NCBI GenBank assembly: GCA_013314735.1
Contig: JABUFD010000003.1
Location: 310,001-374,000 of the forward strand
Length of the DNA stretch: 64,000 nucleotides
Direction of reading: 5' to 3'
Source of the DNA: Anaerolineae bacterium
GTDB taxonomy: Bacteria > Chloroflexota > Anaerolineae > Anaerolineales > Anaerolineaceae
Under the pieces are notes generated by a model. It saw only the letters and a list, made by a program, of their open reading frames with translations, did no database searches and was not told the DNA's origin. Positions 16,087 through 30,181 of the stretch are shown in pieces. Position numbers and translations under genes: made by a program. Every line of letters starts with the position of its first letter. Position 1 is the stretch's first letter.

Positions 16087-17775
16087 ATGAGTCAGTCCTT
16101 TTTACGCGTGATCCCATTGGGCGGCCTGGGAGAAGTTGGCCGCAACATGACTGTATATGAATATCAAGGCAAACTCCTGGTGGTGGATGCCGGAATCATG
16201 TTTCCGTTGAATAGCATGCCTGGGATCGATTACATCATCCCGGATATGCAGTACCTGGTGGAACATCGGGAGGATGTGGTCGGCGTGGTCTTCACCCACG
16301 GACACGAAGATCATATCGGCGCGGTGCAGTACCTGGTGGAAAAAATCTCCGCTCCGTTGTTTGCCACCCGCCTGACACGCGGCTTGATCGAAGTCAAGCT
16401 GGCACGCCAGGGTCTGTTGGAACGCATCAGCCTCAACGAGGTGGAAGCCGGCCAGCAAATCACCATCGGCCCGTTCCAGGTCGACTTTTTCCACGTCTGC
16501 CACTCCATCCCCGATTGCATCGGCCTGGCAATCGATACCCCAGCCGGGCTGGTGGTGCACACCGGTGACTATAAGTTTGACCAGACCCCGGTTGATAACT
16601 GGCCGACAGATTTTGCCGCCCTGGCAGAATTTTCCGAGCGTGGGGTACTGGCGCTGCTCTCCGATTCCACCAATGCCGAGAATGTCGGCTGGACTGCATC
16701 GGAACGCATGATCGACGATGCCCTGGAACAGGTATTTTTAAACGCCAAAGGCCGCATCATCATCGCCAGTTTTGCCTCGCTGATTTCGCGTATGCAGCAG
16801 GTGGCCAATGCCGCACAGCGCCACGGACGCAAGCTGGCTTTTGCTGGCCCCAGTATGATCGACAACTCGCGCATGGCACGTGACCTCGGTTACCTCACTA
16901 TTCCAAAAGACAGTTTGGTGACAGTGGACCAGGCGTTATCGATGAAAGATGACAAGGTGGTCATCATGTGCACCGGCTCACAGGGTGAGCCCACCTCAAT
17001 CCTCGGCAGGCTCTCGATGGGCCACAATCGTCAGTTTGACATCGAACCCGGCGATACTGTCGTGCTTTCCTCCCACACCATCCCCGGCAATGAGGAAAGC
17101 GTATACCACACCATCAACCGCCTGTTTGAACGCGGGGCTGATGTGATCTATGAGCGCATCAGCCCGGTGCATGTTTCCGGCCACGCCAGCCAGGAGGAAA
17201 TGAAACTGCTGCTGAACCTGGTTAAGCCCAAATACCTGATCCCGATCCACGGTGAACTGCGCCATCTCAAAGCCCAGGCCGCCATTGGCCAGCAGATGGG
17301 CATCCCCGCCGACCATATTGCTGTGATCCAGAACGGCCAGGTGGTGGAATTTGAGAACGAGATCATGTACCTGGCGCCGGCAATTCCGTACAGTTATGTG
17401 TTTGTCGACGGCCGCGGTGTGGGTGATGTGGGTGAGGATGTGGTGCGTGAACGCGAAACCCTCGGCCAGGATGGTGTGGTGTTCATCCACATGGTCATCA
17501 ACCAGCACAGCCGCCTGCTGGACCCCGAAGTGGGTGTGCAAAGTTTCGGTTTCATGGATGAGTATGAGGCAGAAGTGATCCTGGATGAGGTACGCAAACG
17601 GGTCTCCCAATTTATGCAGGAGTTCGAAGAAGTTCCCGAAGACCTGGAACATGCCGTGGTTAAAATCGCCCGTTCGTATATCTTCGATGAAGTCCGCCGC
17701 CGCCCACGCATTTTTGTCGCCATCCATCGCATAGAGGCCGGCACGCTGCCTTACGGGAACAACAAAGCCAGGTAA
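16087..17775 (+). CDS. rnj: Ribonuclease J
   Basis: A 562-residue endo/5'-exoribonuclease of the metallo-beta-lactamase/beta-CASP family that drives RNA maturation and decay. The zinc motif is THGHEDH (His71, His73, Asp75, His76). The beta-CASP signatures CTGSQGE, SSHTIPGNE and HVSGHAS are intact, and the C-terminal domain completes the normal length. The start is ATG 16087, where the family N-terminus (LRVIPLGGLGEVGRNM) begins and immediately after the predicted transcription start. It stands alone, followed about 110 bases later by a dehydratase gene. Confidence 0.95.
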   Translation: MSQSFLRVIPLGGLGEVGRNMTVYEYQGKLLVVDAGIMFPLNSMPGIDYIIPDMQYLVEHREDVVGVVFTHGHEDHIGAVQYLVEKISAPLFATRLTRGLIEVKLARQGLLERISLNEVEAGQQITIGPFQVDFFHVCHSIPDCIGLAIDTPAGLVVHTGDYKFDQTPVDNWPTDFAALAEFSERGVLALLSDSTNAENVGWTASERMIDDALEQVFLNAKGRIIIASFASLISRMQQVANAAQRHGRKLAFAGPSMIDNSRMARDLGYLTIPKDSLVTVDQALSMKDDKVVIMCTGSQGEPTSILGRLSMGHNRQFDIEPGDTVVLSSHTIPGNEESVYHTINRLFERGADVIYERISPVHVSGHASQEEMKLLLNLVKPKYLIPIHGELRHLKAQAAIGQQMGIPADHIAVIQNGQVVEFENEIMYLAPAIPYSYVFVDGRGVGDVGEDVVRERETLGQDGVVFIHMVINQHSRLLDPEVGVQSFGFMDEYEAEVILDEVRKRVSQFMQEFEEVPEDLEHAVVKIARSYIFDEVRRRPRIFVAIHRIEAGTLPYGNNKAR

Positions 17776-17883
17776 CATCTGGCGCAAAAGGTTTCCTGCT
17801 CCGGTGCGTTTCCGGTTAGAATGAAGGCACAGGTTGCTGAAATGCGTGCATAACGGCAGGCTGAATCTGGAAAGGCAGTGCGC

Positions 17884-18939
17884 ATGAAAACGTTACTCGT
17901 CACCGGCGGAGCTGGTTTCATTGGATCCAATTTCATCCGCTACTGGTTGCAGCACGAACCGGGCACTATCATTATCAACCTCGATGCCCTCACCTATGCC
18001 GGCAACCTGCGCAGCCTGGATGGCCTCTGCGATCCTTCCCGTCACCAATTCATCCGGGGAGATATTCGCGATGCCAACCTGCTCCACAGCATCTTTGCCA
18101 GGTATGCCATTGACGCAGTGGTGCATTTTGCAGCCGAAACCCATGTCGACCGTTCCATCTGCGGGCCGCGCGATTTCATCGATACCAATATCATGGGCAC
18201 CTTTAACCTGTTGGAATGCCTGCGGCAGTATGCCGTTGCCCACCCGGCAGTCCACCTGCACCATGTATCCACCGATGAGGTCTACGGCAGCCTTTCGCCC
18301 GACGAACCGCCTTTCCATGAAGGTTCTCCCTACGCGCCAAATTCACCTTACGCGGCTTCCAAGGCGGCCAGTGACCACCTGGTGCGCGCCTATCATCGCA
18401 CCTACGGCCTGCGGGTGACTATTTCGAATTGTGCCAATAATTATGGGCCCTGCCAGTTCCCGGAAAAACTGATCCCGCTGGTGATCAGCAACGCCCTGCA
18501 GGAAAAGCCGCTGCCCGTGTACGGCGACGGCCGGCAGGTGCGCGACTGGCTCCATGTGGAAGACCACTGCACCGCCATCGGACGCATTCTCACCGGTGGG
18601 CGGAATGGGGAAAGCTATGCCATCGGCGGGAGCAACCAGGTCTCCAATATTGATCTTGTCCTTCGTATCTGCGCCATCCTCGACCGCCTGCAACCCCGCC
18701 CCGGTGGCGCTTTGTATGCCGATTTGATTCAGTTTGTACCTGACCGTGCCGGGCACGACCGGCGTTATGAAATTGATGCCAGTAAAATTCAGCGTGAATT
18801 GGCCTGGCAGCCCTCACATACCTTCTCACAGGGTTTGGGAGAGACAGTCAGCTGGTATCTCTCCCACCTGGAATGGTTGCTGGACGCCGACCACAGCAAT
18901 CAACTCACCGACTGCCGGACACCCCAAACCGCGCCGTAA
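17884..18939 (+). CDS. rfbB: dTDP-glucose 4,6-dehydratase
   Basis: A 351-residue extended short-chain dehydrogenase converting dTDP-glucose to the 4-keto-6-deoxy sugar, the second step to dTDP-rhamnose and other deoxysugars. It shows the NAD-binding TGGAGFIGSNFI, HFAAETHVDRS, the catalytic STDEVYG segment and YAASK (the Tyr/Lys pair), and NNYGP. ATG 17884 is preceded by a GGAAAGG ribosome site. rfbA, rfbC and rfbD are not adjacent, so the pathway is dispersed. The membrane glycosyltransferase that follows may use such sugars, which is inference. Confidence 0.9.
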   Translation: MKTLLVTGGAGFIGSNFIRYWLQHEPGTIIINLDALTYAGNLRSLDGLCDPSRHQFIRGDIRDANLLHSIFARYAIDAVVHFAAETHVDRSICGPRDFIDTNIMGTFNLLECLRQYAVAHPAVHLHHVSTDEVYGSLSPDEPPFHEGSPYAPNSPYAASKAASDHLVRAYHRTYGLRVTISNCANNYGPCQFPEKLIPLVISNALQEKPLPVYGDGRQVRDWLHVEDHCTAIGRILTGGRNGESYAIGGSNQVSNIDLVLRICAILDRLQPRPGGALYADLIQFVPDRAGHDRRYEIDASKIQRELAWQPSHTFSQGLGETVSWYLSHLEWLLDADHSNQLTDCRTPQTAP

Positions 18940-19005
18940 TGAAACACAACGCAAATCCACGGTGCGATCCCTTTTACGCACAGCACCCCCTCCCAGGTGG
19001 AATGA

Positions 19006-21231
19006 ATGCAAACTGACCTAAACCAGACAACCTCAAAACGACCGCTTCTCCGCCGCCTGTACCCCGTCGCATTCTTGTTGGGCGGCGCAGCGTTGCTGAC
19101 GTTATTCATCATCGGCACGTTCCTGCCCTTCGCGCAGTACACCAAAGCACTCAAAGTACTGATCGCAGTTATCGTGATGACGGGCTGCTTTGGATTGCTG
19201 GTGTGGTTGTGGAAACATCTGATCCAGCCCAACCGGGCGGAGATCAAAGCCCATGTGTTGTATCATGGCACAGCAGCCATTCTCCAGGCCCTGCTGCTTT
19301 TATCATTGTTGCATGCCTATTCCCCGGTGGTGCCCATCGCACTCTCCTTTACCCTTACCACCGATACTCCACTGGCATTTTCACACGCCGCGCTGGAACA
19401 AAGTTTTGGCCGGCAGCACATCCTCAATCCTGCGCATTATTCCTATGACGGCGAATGGAATTTCCATGACGGCATTTCCTGGCACATGGGCTTTGAGAAT
19501 GGCACCGTCCGATATGACGAAATGATGACCGTCAGCAACCCGGTGCGGCTGCAGTTCTCGTTTCAACCGCTGGACACCCCGGCAGTGGTTGAGATCAATC
19601 TTAATGGAACAACCGAAACCTTTGAAATCCACGCCGGGGAAAGCACAGGTGAAGGGTCTGGCTTCAGCACACAATTCATCCCATGGCCCACCTATTCCAC
19701 CCTGTACCGGGTGTGGCTCATTGCATACCCCATCGCACGGGGTATGGTGATTGCCGTGTATTTCTGGCTCACATCGGTCGCTATCCGTTCCAAAACCCGC
19801 CTGCGCAGCGAAATCATCCTGCGATCACTGGCTGGATTTTTATACGCCTATTTGTTTTTCATCAGCATTCACTTCCAAAACGAACTGGCGAATGTGTTCA
19901 ATGGCAATTTGCTGTTGTTTGCCGCAGCCGTCCTGATCATGACCGGCGGACCGCTGGGTATCACACGGCTGCTGCGGCGGCATCCGCACCTGCAGCCCTG
20001 GCTGCTGCTGGCAGTGGGCTTGCTCGCAGTTGTGCTGCGCGTTTATTGGATTCGGATGGTGCCAACAGCGCAGGTATCCGATTTCGGACGGTTCCACACC
20101 TGGGCCTTGCAGCTGGCAGCCGGCACACCCAACCTGGAGATGGATCGTTACGCCACCTTCACGCGCCTGGTTTCGCTGTTATACCGCATCTCACCCACTG
20201 CGGCGATTGTTCAGGGCGCCAATATCGGGTTATCACTGCTCTCCATGCTGGGCATCTACTGGATTGGCCGGGAAACCGGCCAGGCAACGGCTGGCGTGGT
20301 AGGCGCTTACCTGTTCGCATTGTTCCCGTCACAGATCAGCATGGTCGGTCTGGTGAACACGGATATCCCCTCGGTTACCCTGTTGGTATTGACTGCTGCC
20401 ATGCTGGTATCTTGCCTGCGGCGCAGGCAATGGCGGTGGCTGTGGGCTGCAGCGTTGTTCTTCGCTGTGGCATTTTCCATCCGCGCCCCGCTCTTGATGT
20501 ATGCCCCCATCCTGCTGCTGCCCCTGCTGTTTGACCCACCACGCAACTGGCGCCGGGTTGGCCTGTATGCCGCATCACTGATCGTCCCATTCCTGGTGGG
20601 CCTGGCGGCGGTCAACGCCATCATCGCGCCTGCGGTAGTGGAGGGCATGGTGGTCGAGGAAGGCAAAAATGTGATCTGGCCGCTATTGAACGGCACCAAT
20701 ATCGCGGCCAGGGGCCGCAACAACGATCCCGACCACCAGTTGATCCTTTCCTGGAGCGCCGAAGAAGCCTGGCAGAAAGGCCTGCCAATGGTGGCGGAAC
20801 GCATTTTCAGCCAGCCTGTTGCCTACTACAACCTGTTGAAAGTCAAATACAGTCATCAATTCGCCAACAGCGCCTACGGCGCTGACCTGGCTTTTTTGGA
20901 CGAAGATATGAACTTTCAAACCTTTCAGACCGGCTGGCCTTACCCCACGCAAGAGGTCCGCCGCGGTTTCGCTCTCTTTAGCCAGTACAGCTACTGGTGT
21001 GTTCTGGGCGCGGCAATGCTGCTGGCATGGACCTGGCGGCGCGAGGATGCATCCATCACAGGGTTGAACCTGGTGATGCTGGTGTGCGCTTTGGGTGCGT
21101 ATGCTTTCTTTGAAGTCCAGCCGCGCTACCAGCGGCCAGTGATCCCGTTTGTGATCCTTGCGGCAGCGCTGGTTTACACCCGCGCTTTCGGCGGACGCAG
21201 TATAACTCAGCCCGACAAACGCCAGCCCTGA
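19006..21231 (+). CDS. GT-C membrane glycosyltransferase (ArnT/PMT-like)
   Basis: A 741-residue polytopic protein. Four hydrophobic segments lie in the first 120 residues, then an extracytoplasmic domain of about 110 residues, then about ten more membrane segments. The central part has the GT-C feature of an acidic residue in the first outer loop (VSDFGRFHTWALQL) and the TDIPSV segment common in dolichyl/undecaprenyl-phosphate mannosyltransferase-like enzymes. Such proteins move sugars from polyprenyl carriers onto proteins or lipids outside the membrane. The long N-terminal region with its own loop is unusual. The 3' end overlaps the convergent methyltransferase by 25 bases. Confidence 0.75.
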   Translation: MQTDLNQTTSKRPLLRRLYPVAFLLGGAALLTLFIIGTFLPFAQYTKALKVLIAVIVMTGCFGLLVWLWKHLIQPNRAEIKAHVLYHGTAAILQALLLLSLLHAYSPVVPIALSFTLTTDTPLAFSHAALEQSFGRQHILNPAHYSYDGEWNFHDGISWHMGFENGTVRYDEMMTVSNPVRLQFSFQPLDTPAVVEINLNGTTETFEIHAGESTGEGSGFSTQFIPWPTYSTLYRVWLIAYPIARGMVIAVYFWLTSVAIRSKTRLRSEIILRSLAGFLYAYLFFISIHFQNELANVFNGNLLLFAAAVLIMTGGPLGITRLLRRHPHLQPWLLLAVGLLAVVLRVYWIRMVPTAQVSDFGRFHTWALQLAAGTPNLEMDRYATFTRLVSLLYRISPTAAIVQGANIGLSLLSMLGIYWIGRETGQATAGVVGAYLFALFPSQISMVGLVNTDIPSVTLLVLTAAMLVSCLRRRQWRWLWAAALFFAVAFSIRAPLLMYAPILLLPLLFDPPRNWRRVGLYAASLIVPFLVGLAAVNAIIAPAVVEGMVVEEGKNVIWPLLNGTNIAARGRNNDPDHQLILSWSAEEAWQKGLPMVAERIFSQPVAYYNLLKVKYSHQFANSAYGADLAFLDEDMNFQTFQTGWPYPTQEVRRGFALFSQYSYWCVLGAAMLLAWTWRREDASITGLNLVMLVCALGAYAFFEVQPRYQRPVIPFVILAAALVYTRAFGGRSITQPDKRQP

Positions 21232-21973
21232 TACAACGCCAGGTTGCCCTCTTTCCCGTCGCTGTCAAAATCAAACACCATCTCAAAACCCGCTTCATCG
21301 GCCAGCAGCGCCAGTTCAGGACGCCGAAACAGGTGCACATAGCGCAAGCCCTGCTGTTCCGCCTGCCCCGGCAGGGCGTAGCGCCAATCGAGCAGAAAAT
21401 CGCCGGCATCCACATCCGCCGCAGACAATCCGATCCGTTCCCACGGCTGCACCCGTTCCATCAGGCGTGGGCTGTGCTGGAACTGCCATTCGGAGTGCAC
21501 CAGCAGCCCGCCTGGCGTCAACAGCTTCGCCAGGGTTATCAACAATTCCAGGCGAAGGCCATGGGTGGGCAGATGATGCAGGCTCGCAAAGGCAAGGATG
21601 CCGTCAAATGCAGCAGGCGCAAAGCGCCCTGCCAACTGCGCCGCGTCCAGGTCGAGGATTTCATAAGCTATGGAGAGGTTTTCCACATCCATCTCAAGCG
21701 CTTTCTGACGGGCTTCGGCCAGCAGTTCCATGCTGAAATCCACCCCCAGGTAGGCACCCTTGCGCCCGGCAGCCGCCCAGGCCTGGGCCACCTGGCCAGC
21801 ACCGCATCCCAGGTCCAGCCAGCTGCCATCCATCCCACACAACCCCGGCAGGCGCCGCAGCACTTCACCGATGCCCGGTTGGATGCGGCGGCGCGTGGCA
21901 GCAAACGCCGCGCCAAAATCAGCATAAAAGCGGCGGTTCAATTCAATTAACTGCTGGGCGGTGTCGGGATGCA

Positions 21974-21974
<1 letters not shown>
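21207..21974 (-). CDS. Class I SAM-dependent methyltransferase
   Basis: A 255-residue protein with motif I (LDLGCGAGQVAQA), the post-I acidic residue (LGVDFS) and the FASLHHLP motif. The C-terminal segment (LRYVHLF, then LADEAGFE) recalls Trm9/ALKBH8-type tRNA wobble-uridine methyltransferases, but this is only resemblance. Its ATG overlaps the lacZ stop as TGATG, implying translational coupling to the beta-galactosidase gene. Its end overlaps the glycosyltransferase gene. The substrate is unknown. Confidence 0.78.
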
Positions 21975-26128
<4,154 letters not shown>

Positions 26129-26143
26129 CACAGGCCGACGTGG

Positions 26144-28081
26144 TTACGCCTCCCGAATCCACAACAGCATATCGCCTTCGGCGCGGTTGTCCCAATAGGC
26201 AAACGGAATCGCCTTGAAGGACTTGAGCTCATACGGATAGGGTTTTTCCTGGTACAACGGATGCGAAACCGATTTTTGCGGCACCTGCACCATTCCTTCC
26301 AGCGTGGCAACCCCGCCCAACAGATGCGGGTCAAACGATGGATCGATCAGTGCACCTTGCGGCAGCACAAACCGGTCGAGGTCTTCGCCGTTGTCAACCC
26401 CTTCCAAACAGTACAGCATTGGGCCGTAGGCCAGCGCAACCCGACCGCGGTCAACCCGTACCGCCGGATGGGCATACACCCGCCGCGGTGCCATGCGCAG
26501 TTTCAGGCGGATGGTATCGCCTGCCTGCCATTGGCGCTCGAGCACCAGGTAGCCGTGTTCCAGCTGCGCGTCGAAGGAAATCCCATTCACTTCCAGTGTG
26601 AACGAATCACACCAACCCGGGATGCGCATCCGCACACTGAAAGTCATCGGCACCTCCGGCGCCAATTCCAATGCAATGTCACCATCCCATGGGTAAAGGG
26701 TGTGCTGTTCAAGATGAACGCTGCCACCAGCCAGGTTAAAATCGGCGGCACTTTCTGCGTACAGGTGGGTGACAATTTCAGCATCGTTGCTGGCATACAG
26801 GTAGGAACCCAGCGACGCCAGCAGGCGGTTGACATTGGGCGGGCAACAGGAACAACCGTACCATTCCGCACGGTGACCCTGGTAATTGCTGTAACGCGAG
26901 TCCGCCTGACGGTCAACCGCCAGGGGAGAGGAATAAAAGAAACGCCGTCCATCATGGGAAAGGCCCACCAGAAACCCATTATACAGGGCCCGTTCCAGCA
27001 AGTCGGTGTATTTGGCTTCACAGGCAAACTGCGACATGCGCCGCAGCCAGAAGATCAAACCAATCGCAGCGCAGGTTTCGGCGTAGGCGTCCGCATTTGG
27101 CAGATCATAATCTTCCGAGAAGCCCTCATTCTGCGCCTGCGAACCCAGGCCGCCGGTGACATATGACCGGCGATGCAGGATCGAATCGAACACCCGCTCA
27201 CAGGCCTGCAGCAGGGCTTCGTCACCATACGCCGCAGCGATATCCGCCATACCCGAATACAGGTATACCGCGCGCACCGCATGCCCGACAGCATCGGTTT
27301 GTTCCCGCACCGGGCAATGTGACTGGTTGTAGCGGTAATCCACCTTGCTGACTTCGTTTTCGGTGGTAACCCAATGCCAGTTGTTGGGGTCCTCCCCACG
27401 GGAAATCGCCTCCTGGGTGTAATAATGGGGTTGGGTTCCACGTTCATCGATGAAGAACTTCGCCAGTTCGCGATAGCGTTCTTCGCCGGTTTCTTCCGCC
27501 AGCCGCACCAGGGCAAGCTCAATCTCCTCATGCCCGGGATAACCGCGCTTCTGGCCAGGCCGCGGGCCAAAGGTTTGCCCGATGTAGTCTGCGTAACGGC
27601 GCATCACATTCAAAAAGGTATCCCGTCCGGTGGCCTGGTGGTGCGCCACGGCCGCTTCCATCAGGTGCCCGGCGCAGTAGAGTTCATGCCGGTCGCGCAA
27701 GTTGGTCCAGCGTTTGTCCGGTTCAACCACGGTATAGTGTGAATTCAAATAACCGTCCGCCTGCTGCGATGCTGCCAGCAATGTCACCACCTGTTCCACA
27801 CGCGCCTCCAGTTCGGCATCCGGGTGCTGGACCAGGGAGTAACATGCCCCCTCCAACCACTTGGCCACATCGGAATCCCAGAACACATGCGGCTGATTGG
27901 GGTCTCCCGCTTTCCATTGCAATTTCAAGGCATCAATCCGGCCGGTTTCCTCAAGGAAATGCAGCACCGAGAGGATGCTGGCTGCCCGATTGGTTTCCTG
28001 CCATGCCTGCCAGAATCCGCCGGTGATTTGTACCTGGCGCAGGGGCACGGGAATATACTGGTAACGGGGCTTGTGTTCCAT
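26144..28081 (-). CDS. GH127 beta-L-arabinofuranosidase
   Basis: A 645-residue glycoside hydrolase of the former DUF1680 family, which releases L-arabinose from arabinofuranosides of plant glycoproteins and pectin. By comparison with the characterised HypBA1 enzyme, the zinc and catalytic residues correspond to Glu335 and Cys337 (AETCAA) and Cys412/Cys413 (YGCSCCPPNVNR). There is no signal peptide, so it acts in the cytoplasm on imported oligosaccharides. GGAG precedes ATG 28081. A LacI-type operator lies 36 bases upstream, which suggests sugar-inducible control. Confidence 0.92.
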   Translation of the reverse strand: MEHKPRYQYIPVPLRQVQITGGFWQAWQETNRAASILSVLHFLEETGRIDALKLQWKAGDPNQPHVFWDSDVAKWLEGACYSLVQHPDAELEARVEQVVTLLAASQQADGYLNSHYTVVEPDKRWTNLRDRHELYCAGHLMEAAVAHHQATGRDTFLNVMRRYADYIGQTFGPRPGQKRGYPGHEEIELALVRLAEETGEERYRELAKFFIDERGTQPHYYTQEAISRGEDPNNWHWVTTENEVSKVDYRYNQSHCPVREQTDAVGHAVRAVYLYSGMADIAAAYGDEALLQACERVFDSILHRRSYVTGGLGSQAQNEGFSEDYDLPNADAYAETCAAIGLIFWLRRMSQFACEAKYTDLLERALYNGFLVGLSHDGRRFFYSSPLAVDRQADSRYSNYQGHRAEWYGCSCCPPNVNRLLASLGSYLYASNDAEIVTHLYAESAADFNLAGGSVHLEQHTLYPWDGDIALELAPEVPMTFSVRMRIPGWCDSFTLEVNGISFDAQLEHGYLVLERQWQAGDTIRLKLRMAPRRVYAHPAVRVDRGRVALAYGPMLYCLEGVDNGEDLDRFVLPQGALIDPSFDPHLLGGVATLEGMVQVPQKSVSHPLYQEKPYPYELKSFKAIPFAYWDNRAEGDMLLWIREA

Positions 28082-28116
28082 GGTTGAACTCCATTCTCAC
28101 GAAAATATTCATTGAT

Positions 28117-28131
28117 TGTAAACGCTTTCCA
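28117..28131 (-). promoter_or_regulatory. LacI-family operator upstream of GH127
   Basis: On the minus strand the 15-base near-palindrome TGGAAAGCGTTTACA has the central CG-containing AAAGCGTTT core of LacI-family operators and resembles a CcpA cre box with one mismatch. It lies 36 bases upstream of the GH127 start, in a position to repress. No LacI-family gene is in the window. Confidence 0.6.
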
Positions 28132-28235
28132 CCAAATATCAAGCACAAAACTGCGATCGCAGTCAAATCGGACAGGAACAGGAGACCCTGAACCGGCCCG
28201 TCAATCCAATTCTTATGGTAAACACGTCCCAATCC

Positions 28236-28244
28236 TGTTATAAT
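28236..28244 (+). promoter_or_regulatory. Extended -10 promoter for the DUF302 gene
   Basis: TGT followed by a perfect TATAAT (28239-28244) forms an extended -10 element, which can work without a good -35 box. It implies a leader of about 80 bases before ATG 28333. Confidence 0.5.
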
Positions 28245-28332
28245 TTTATTAATTAATTTAACTTTTTTATGATAAATTCCTGCTGTGGTGCAGCAGCCGC
28301 GGCAGGCAGACCGGATAAAGGAGGTCGAACCA

Positions 28333-28737
28333 ATGAGTGACATACTTGCATTTGAAGTGGTACTGCCGGTAGGCATGGAAGAAGCCATCGAACGCCTGAC
28401 CGCGGTATTAAAAGTGGAAGGGTTCGGTGTATTATCGCGAATTGATGCCCACAAGATTTTCAAGGAAAAGCTGGGGGAAGATTTCCGCCCGTTCGTGATG
28501 CTGGGGGTATGCAACCCGCACCTGGCCTTCCAATCCCTTAACATCAACCCCAGTGTGGGGCTGTTCCTGCCCTGCCCGGTAACGGTGGAGGAAGTGTCTG
28601 ATGGCATCCTGATCTCGATCGGTGACCCGGAAGTGGTGCTGAACCACAAGGTGTTCCAGGACAGCGACATCGGCTGCGAAGTTGCGCCAGAGGCACGCAT
28701 CCGCCTGATGCGCGTGGTCGACAGCTTGCGAGCCTGA
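28333..28737 (+). CDS. DUF302 protein
   Basis: A 134-residue single-domain protein of the DUF302 family, recognised from the N-terminal VEEAIERL-like helix, the GFGVLSRIDAHKIFKEKLG segment and the LGVCNPHLAFQSL motif (Cys and the following residues are a family hallmark). The fold is small alpha/beta; the function is unknown, although fusions and neighbours in other genomes point to redox or sulfur chemistry. AGGAGG precedes ATG. It is monocistronic, between an extended -10 promoter and a strong terminator. Confidence 0.85.
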   Translation: MSDILAFEVVLPVGMEEAIERLTAVLKVEGFGVLSRIDAHKIFKEKLGEDFRPFVMLGVCNPHLAFQSLNINPSVGLFLPCPVTVEEVSDGILISIGDPEVVLNHKVFQDSDIGCEVAPEARIRLMRVVDSLRA

Positions 28738-28760
28738 CACACCAGCATGGCTATTTGTAA

Positions 28761-28798
28761 CAGCCAGCGGCTGATGAAACCGCTGGCTGTTTTTGTTT
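28761..28798 (+). terminator. Terminator of the DUF302 gene
   Basis: A perfect 10-bp stem (CAGCCAGCGG, 28761-28770, with 28780-28789), a 9-base loop and a TTTTTGTTT tail. Confidence 0.9.
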
Positions 28799-28813
28799 CA
28801 GGTTGAAAACCGA

Positions 28814-30181
28814 CTAGGGCAGAGCCGAAAGCGCCGCGGCAGCATCCACCAGGCCGTGGCCAATGGCATCCGCTCCCCAGCAAATTTCCGTCACCCCATC
28901 ATACGGATCGACAACGCAACCGGTCAACAGGGGCAGCGCAGTCGCTTCGAGGATCCCTTCCGCTTCTGCGGCCGTCAGGGCCGGATACTTTTCCGCCATC
29001 AAAGCTACCACACCCGCCACATGCGGCGATGCCATTGAAGTACCACCCAGGAAATAATAGCTGAGCTGGTTGGCATTGGTACCGCTGTTTAACTGGTAGG
29101 GTCCCACAATCCAGGAACCCGGTGCCGCAACATCAAGGTCCTGCCCGGGCAGTTCGCGGCTGGAAAAATCGGTAATGTAATACAGGCCGGGGATGGTAGG
29201 TTCCGGATCATCCAGGGCATACCACCAGTTGGAGGAATACCATTCCCCCAGCCAACCGGCCGCGGCAACAGAAATGACAGGCTCATACGCACCCGGGTAT
29301 CCCATGCCGTAGGTTCCGTTGTTACCGGCCGAGGCAACAATGATCACGCCCTGACTGATGGCAAAATCGATCGCCGCCTGTTCCACCGGGTCCAGCACAG
29401 GACCGCCCAGGCTCATGTTGATCACCACCGGGTAGTCGGCCAACGGTCCGGCCTTGAGTTCGCCGACATATTCAATCCCGCGCGCCACCATGCCGGAGGT
29501 GCCCGAGCCATTCTGGTTCAGCACTTTCACCGGGATCACCTGTACACGCGGCGCAACGCCGACCATCGGGTTGCCGAAGAAGTCGAACCCGAGGATGGTG
29601 GAGGTTACATGCGTGCCGTGTGAATTGTTATCATGTTCCCATTTGTTGGGCAGTTCGGCCACGGCAGAATTTTCATTGGCTCCCCCCTGGAAGGCAATCG
29701 CGTACTCTTCCGCAATTCGCTCTTCAGGGAAGTAATTGGGCCAGGTATGGATCAGCCCGGTGTCCAGCACGGCCACATACACATTCTCGCCGGTCTGCGG
29801 CACGGTGCGTTCCCACGTCCAGACATCGCCAACATTGATCGAATCCAGATTCCAGGTGACAATCCCCTCGGTGAAATCCTCCACCTGCACCCCCGGCAGC
29901 GGTGCGATGGAACGCTCGGCATCCGGGTTGGCAGCAACCACATACGGCAGGGCGCGGATGGCATCCAACTGGTCTGTTGTCGTCACCAGCGAAACCGCCG
30001 GGATCACCTCAAAGGGATTCCCCACCTTGCCAAATTTTCCAAGGGCTTTCAGCATGTCAGCGGTAGGGGTTTCGGAAAACAATACATTTACCGCAATTTT
30101 TTGCGGCTTGGCCTGAACACCAACCACGTTGACCATCAGCAGGATGGCAACCAACAACAATGCAAACCACTTGCGTTTCAT
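28814..30181 (-). CDS. Secreted subtilisin-like serine protease (S8)
   Basis: A 455-residue exported protease. A Sec signal peptide occupies residues 1-24 (hydrophobic core FALLLVAILLMVNVVGV, cleavage near VQA). An I9-like propeptide follows to about residue 90. The catalytic triad is Asp140 (VLDTG), His188 (SHGTHV) and Ser382 (GTSMASPH), with oxyanion Asn287 (AGNN). ATG 30181 is chosen for its GGAGG spacing. There is no C-terminal anchor or cell-wall domain, so the enzyme is probably released. It could supply peptides to the opp-type transporter elsewhere in the window, which is inference. Confidence 0.93.
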   Translation of the reverse strand: MKRKWFALLLVAILLMVNVVGVQAKPQKIAVNVLFSETPTADMLKALGKFGKVGNPFEVIPAVSLVTTTDQLDAIRALPYVVAANPDAERSIAPLPGVQVEDFTEGIVTWNLDSINVGDVWTWERTVPQTGENVYVAVLDTGLIHTWPNYFPEERIAEEYAIAFQGGANENSAVAELPNKWEHDNNSHGTHVTSTILGFDFFGNPMVGVAPRVQVIPVKVLNQNGSGTSGMVARGIEYVGELKAGPLADYPVVINMSLGGPVLDPVEQAAIDFAISQGVIIVASAGNNGTYGMGYPGAYEPVISVAAAGWLGEWYSSNWWYALDDPEPTIPGLYYITDFSSRELPGQDLDVAAPGSWIVGPYQLNSGTNANQLSYYFLGGTSMASPHVAGVVALMAEKYPALTAAEAEGILEATALPLLTGCVVDPYDGVTEICWGADAIGHGLVDAAAALSALP

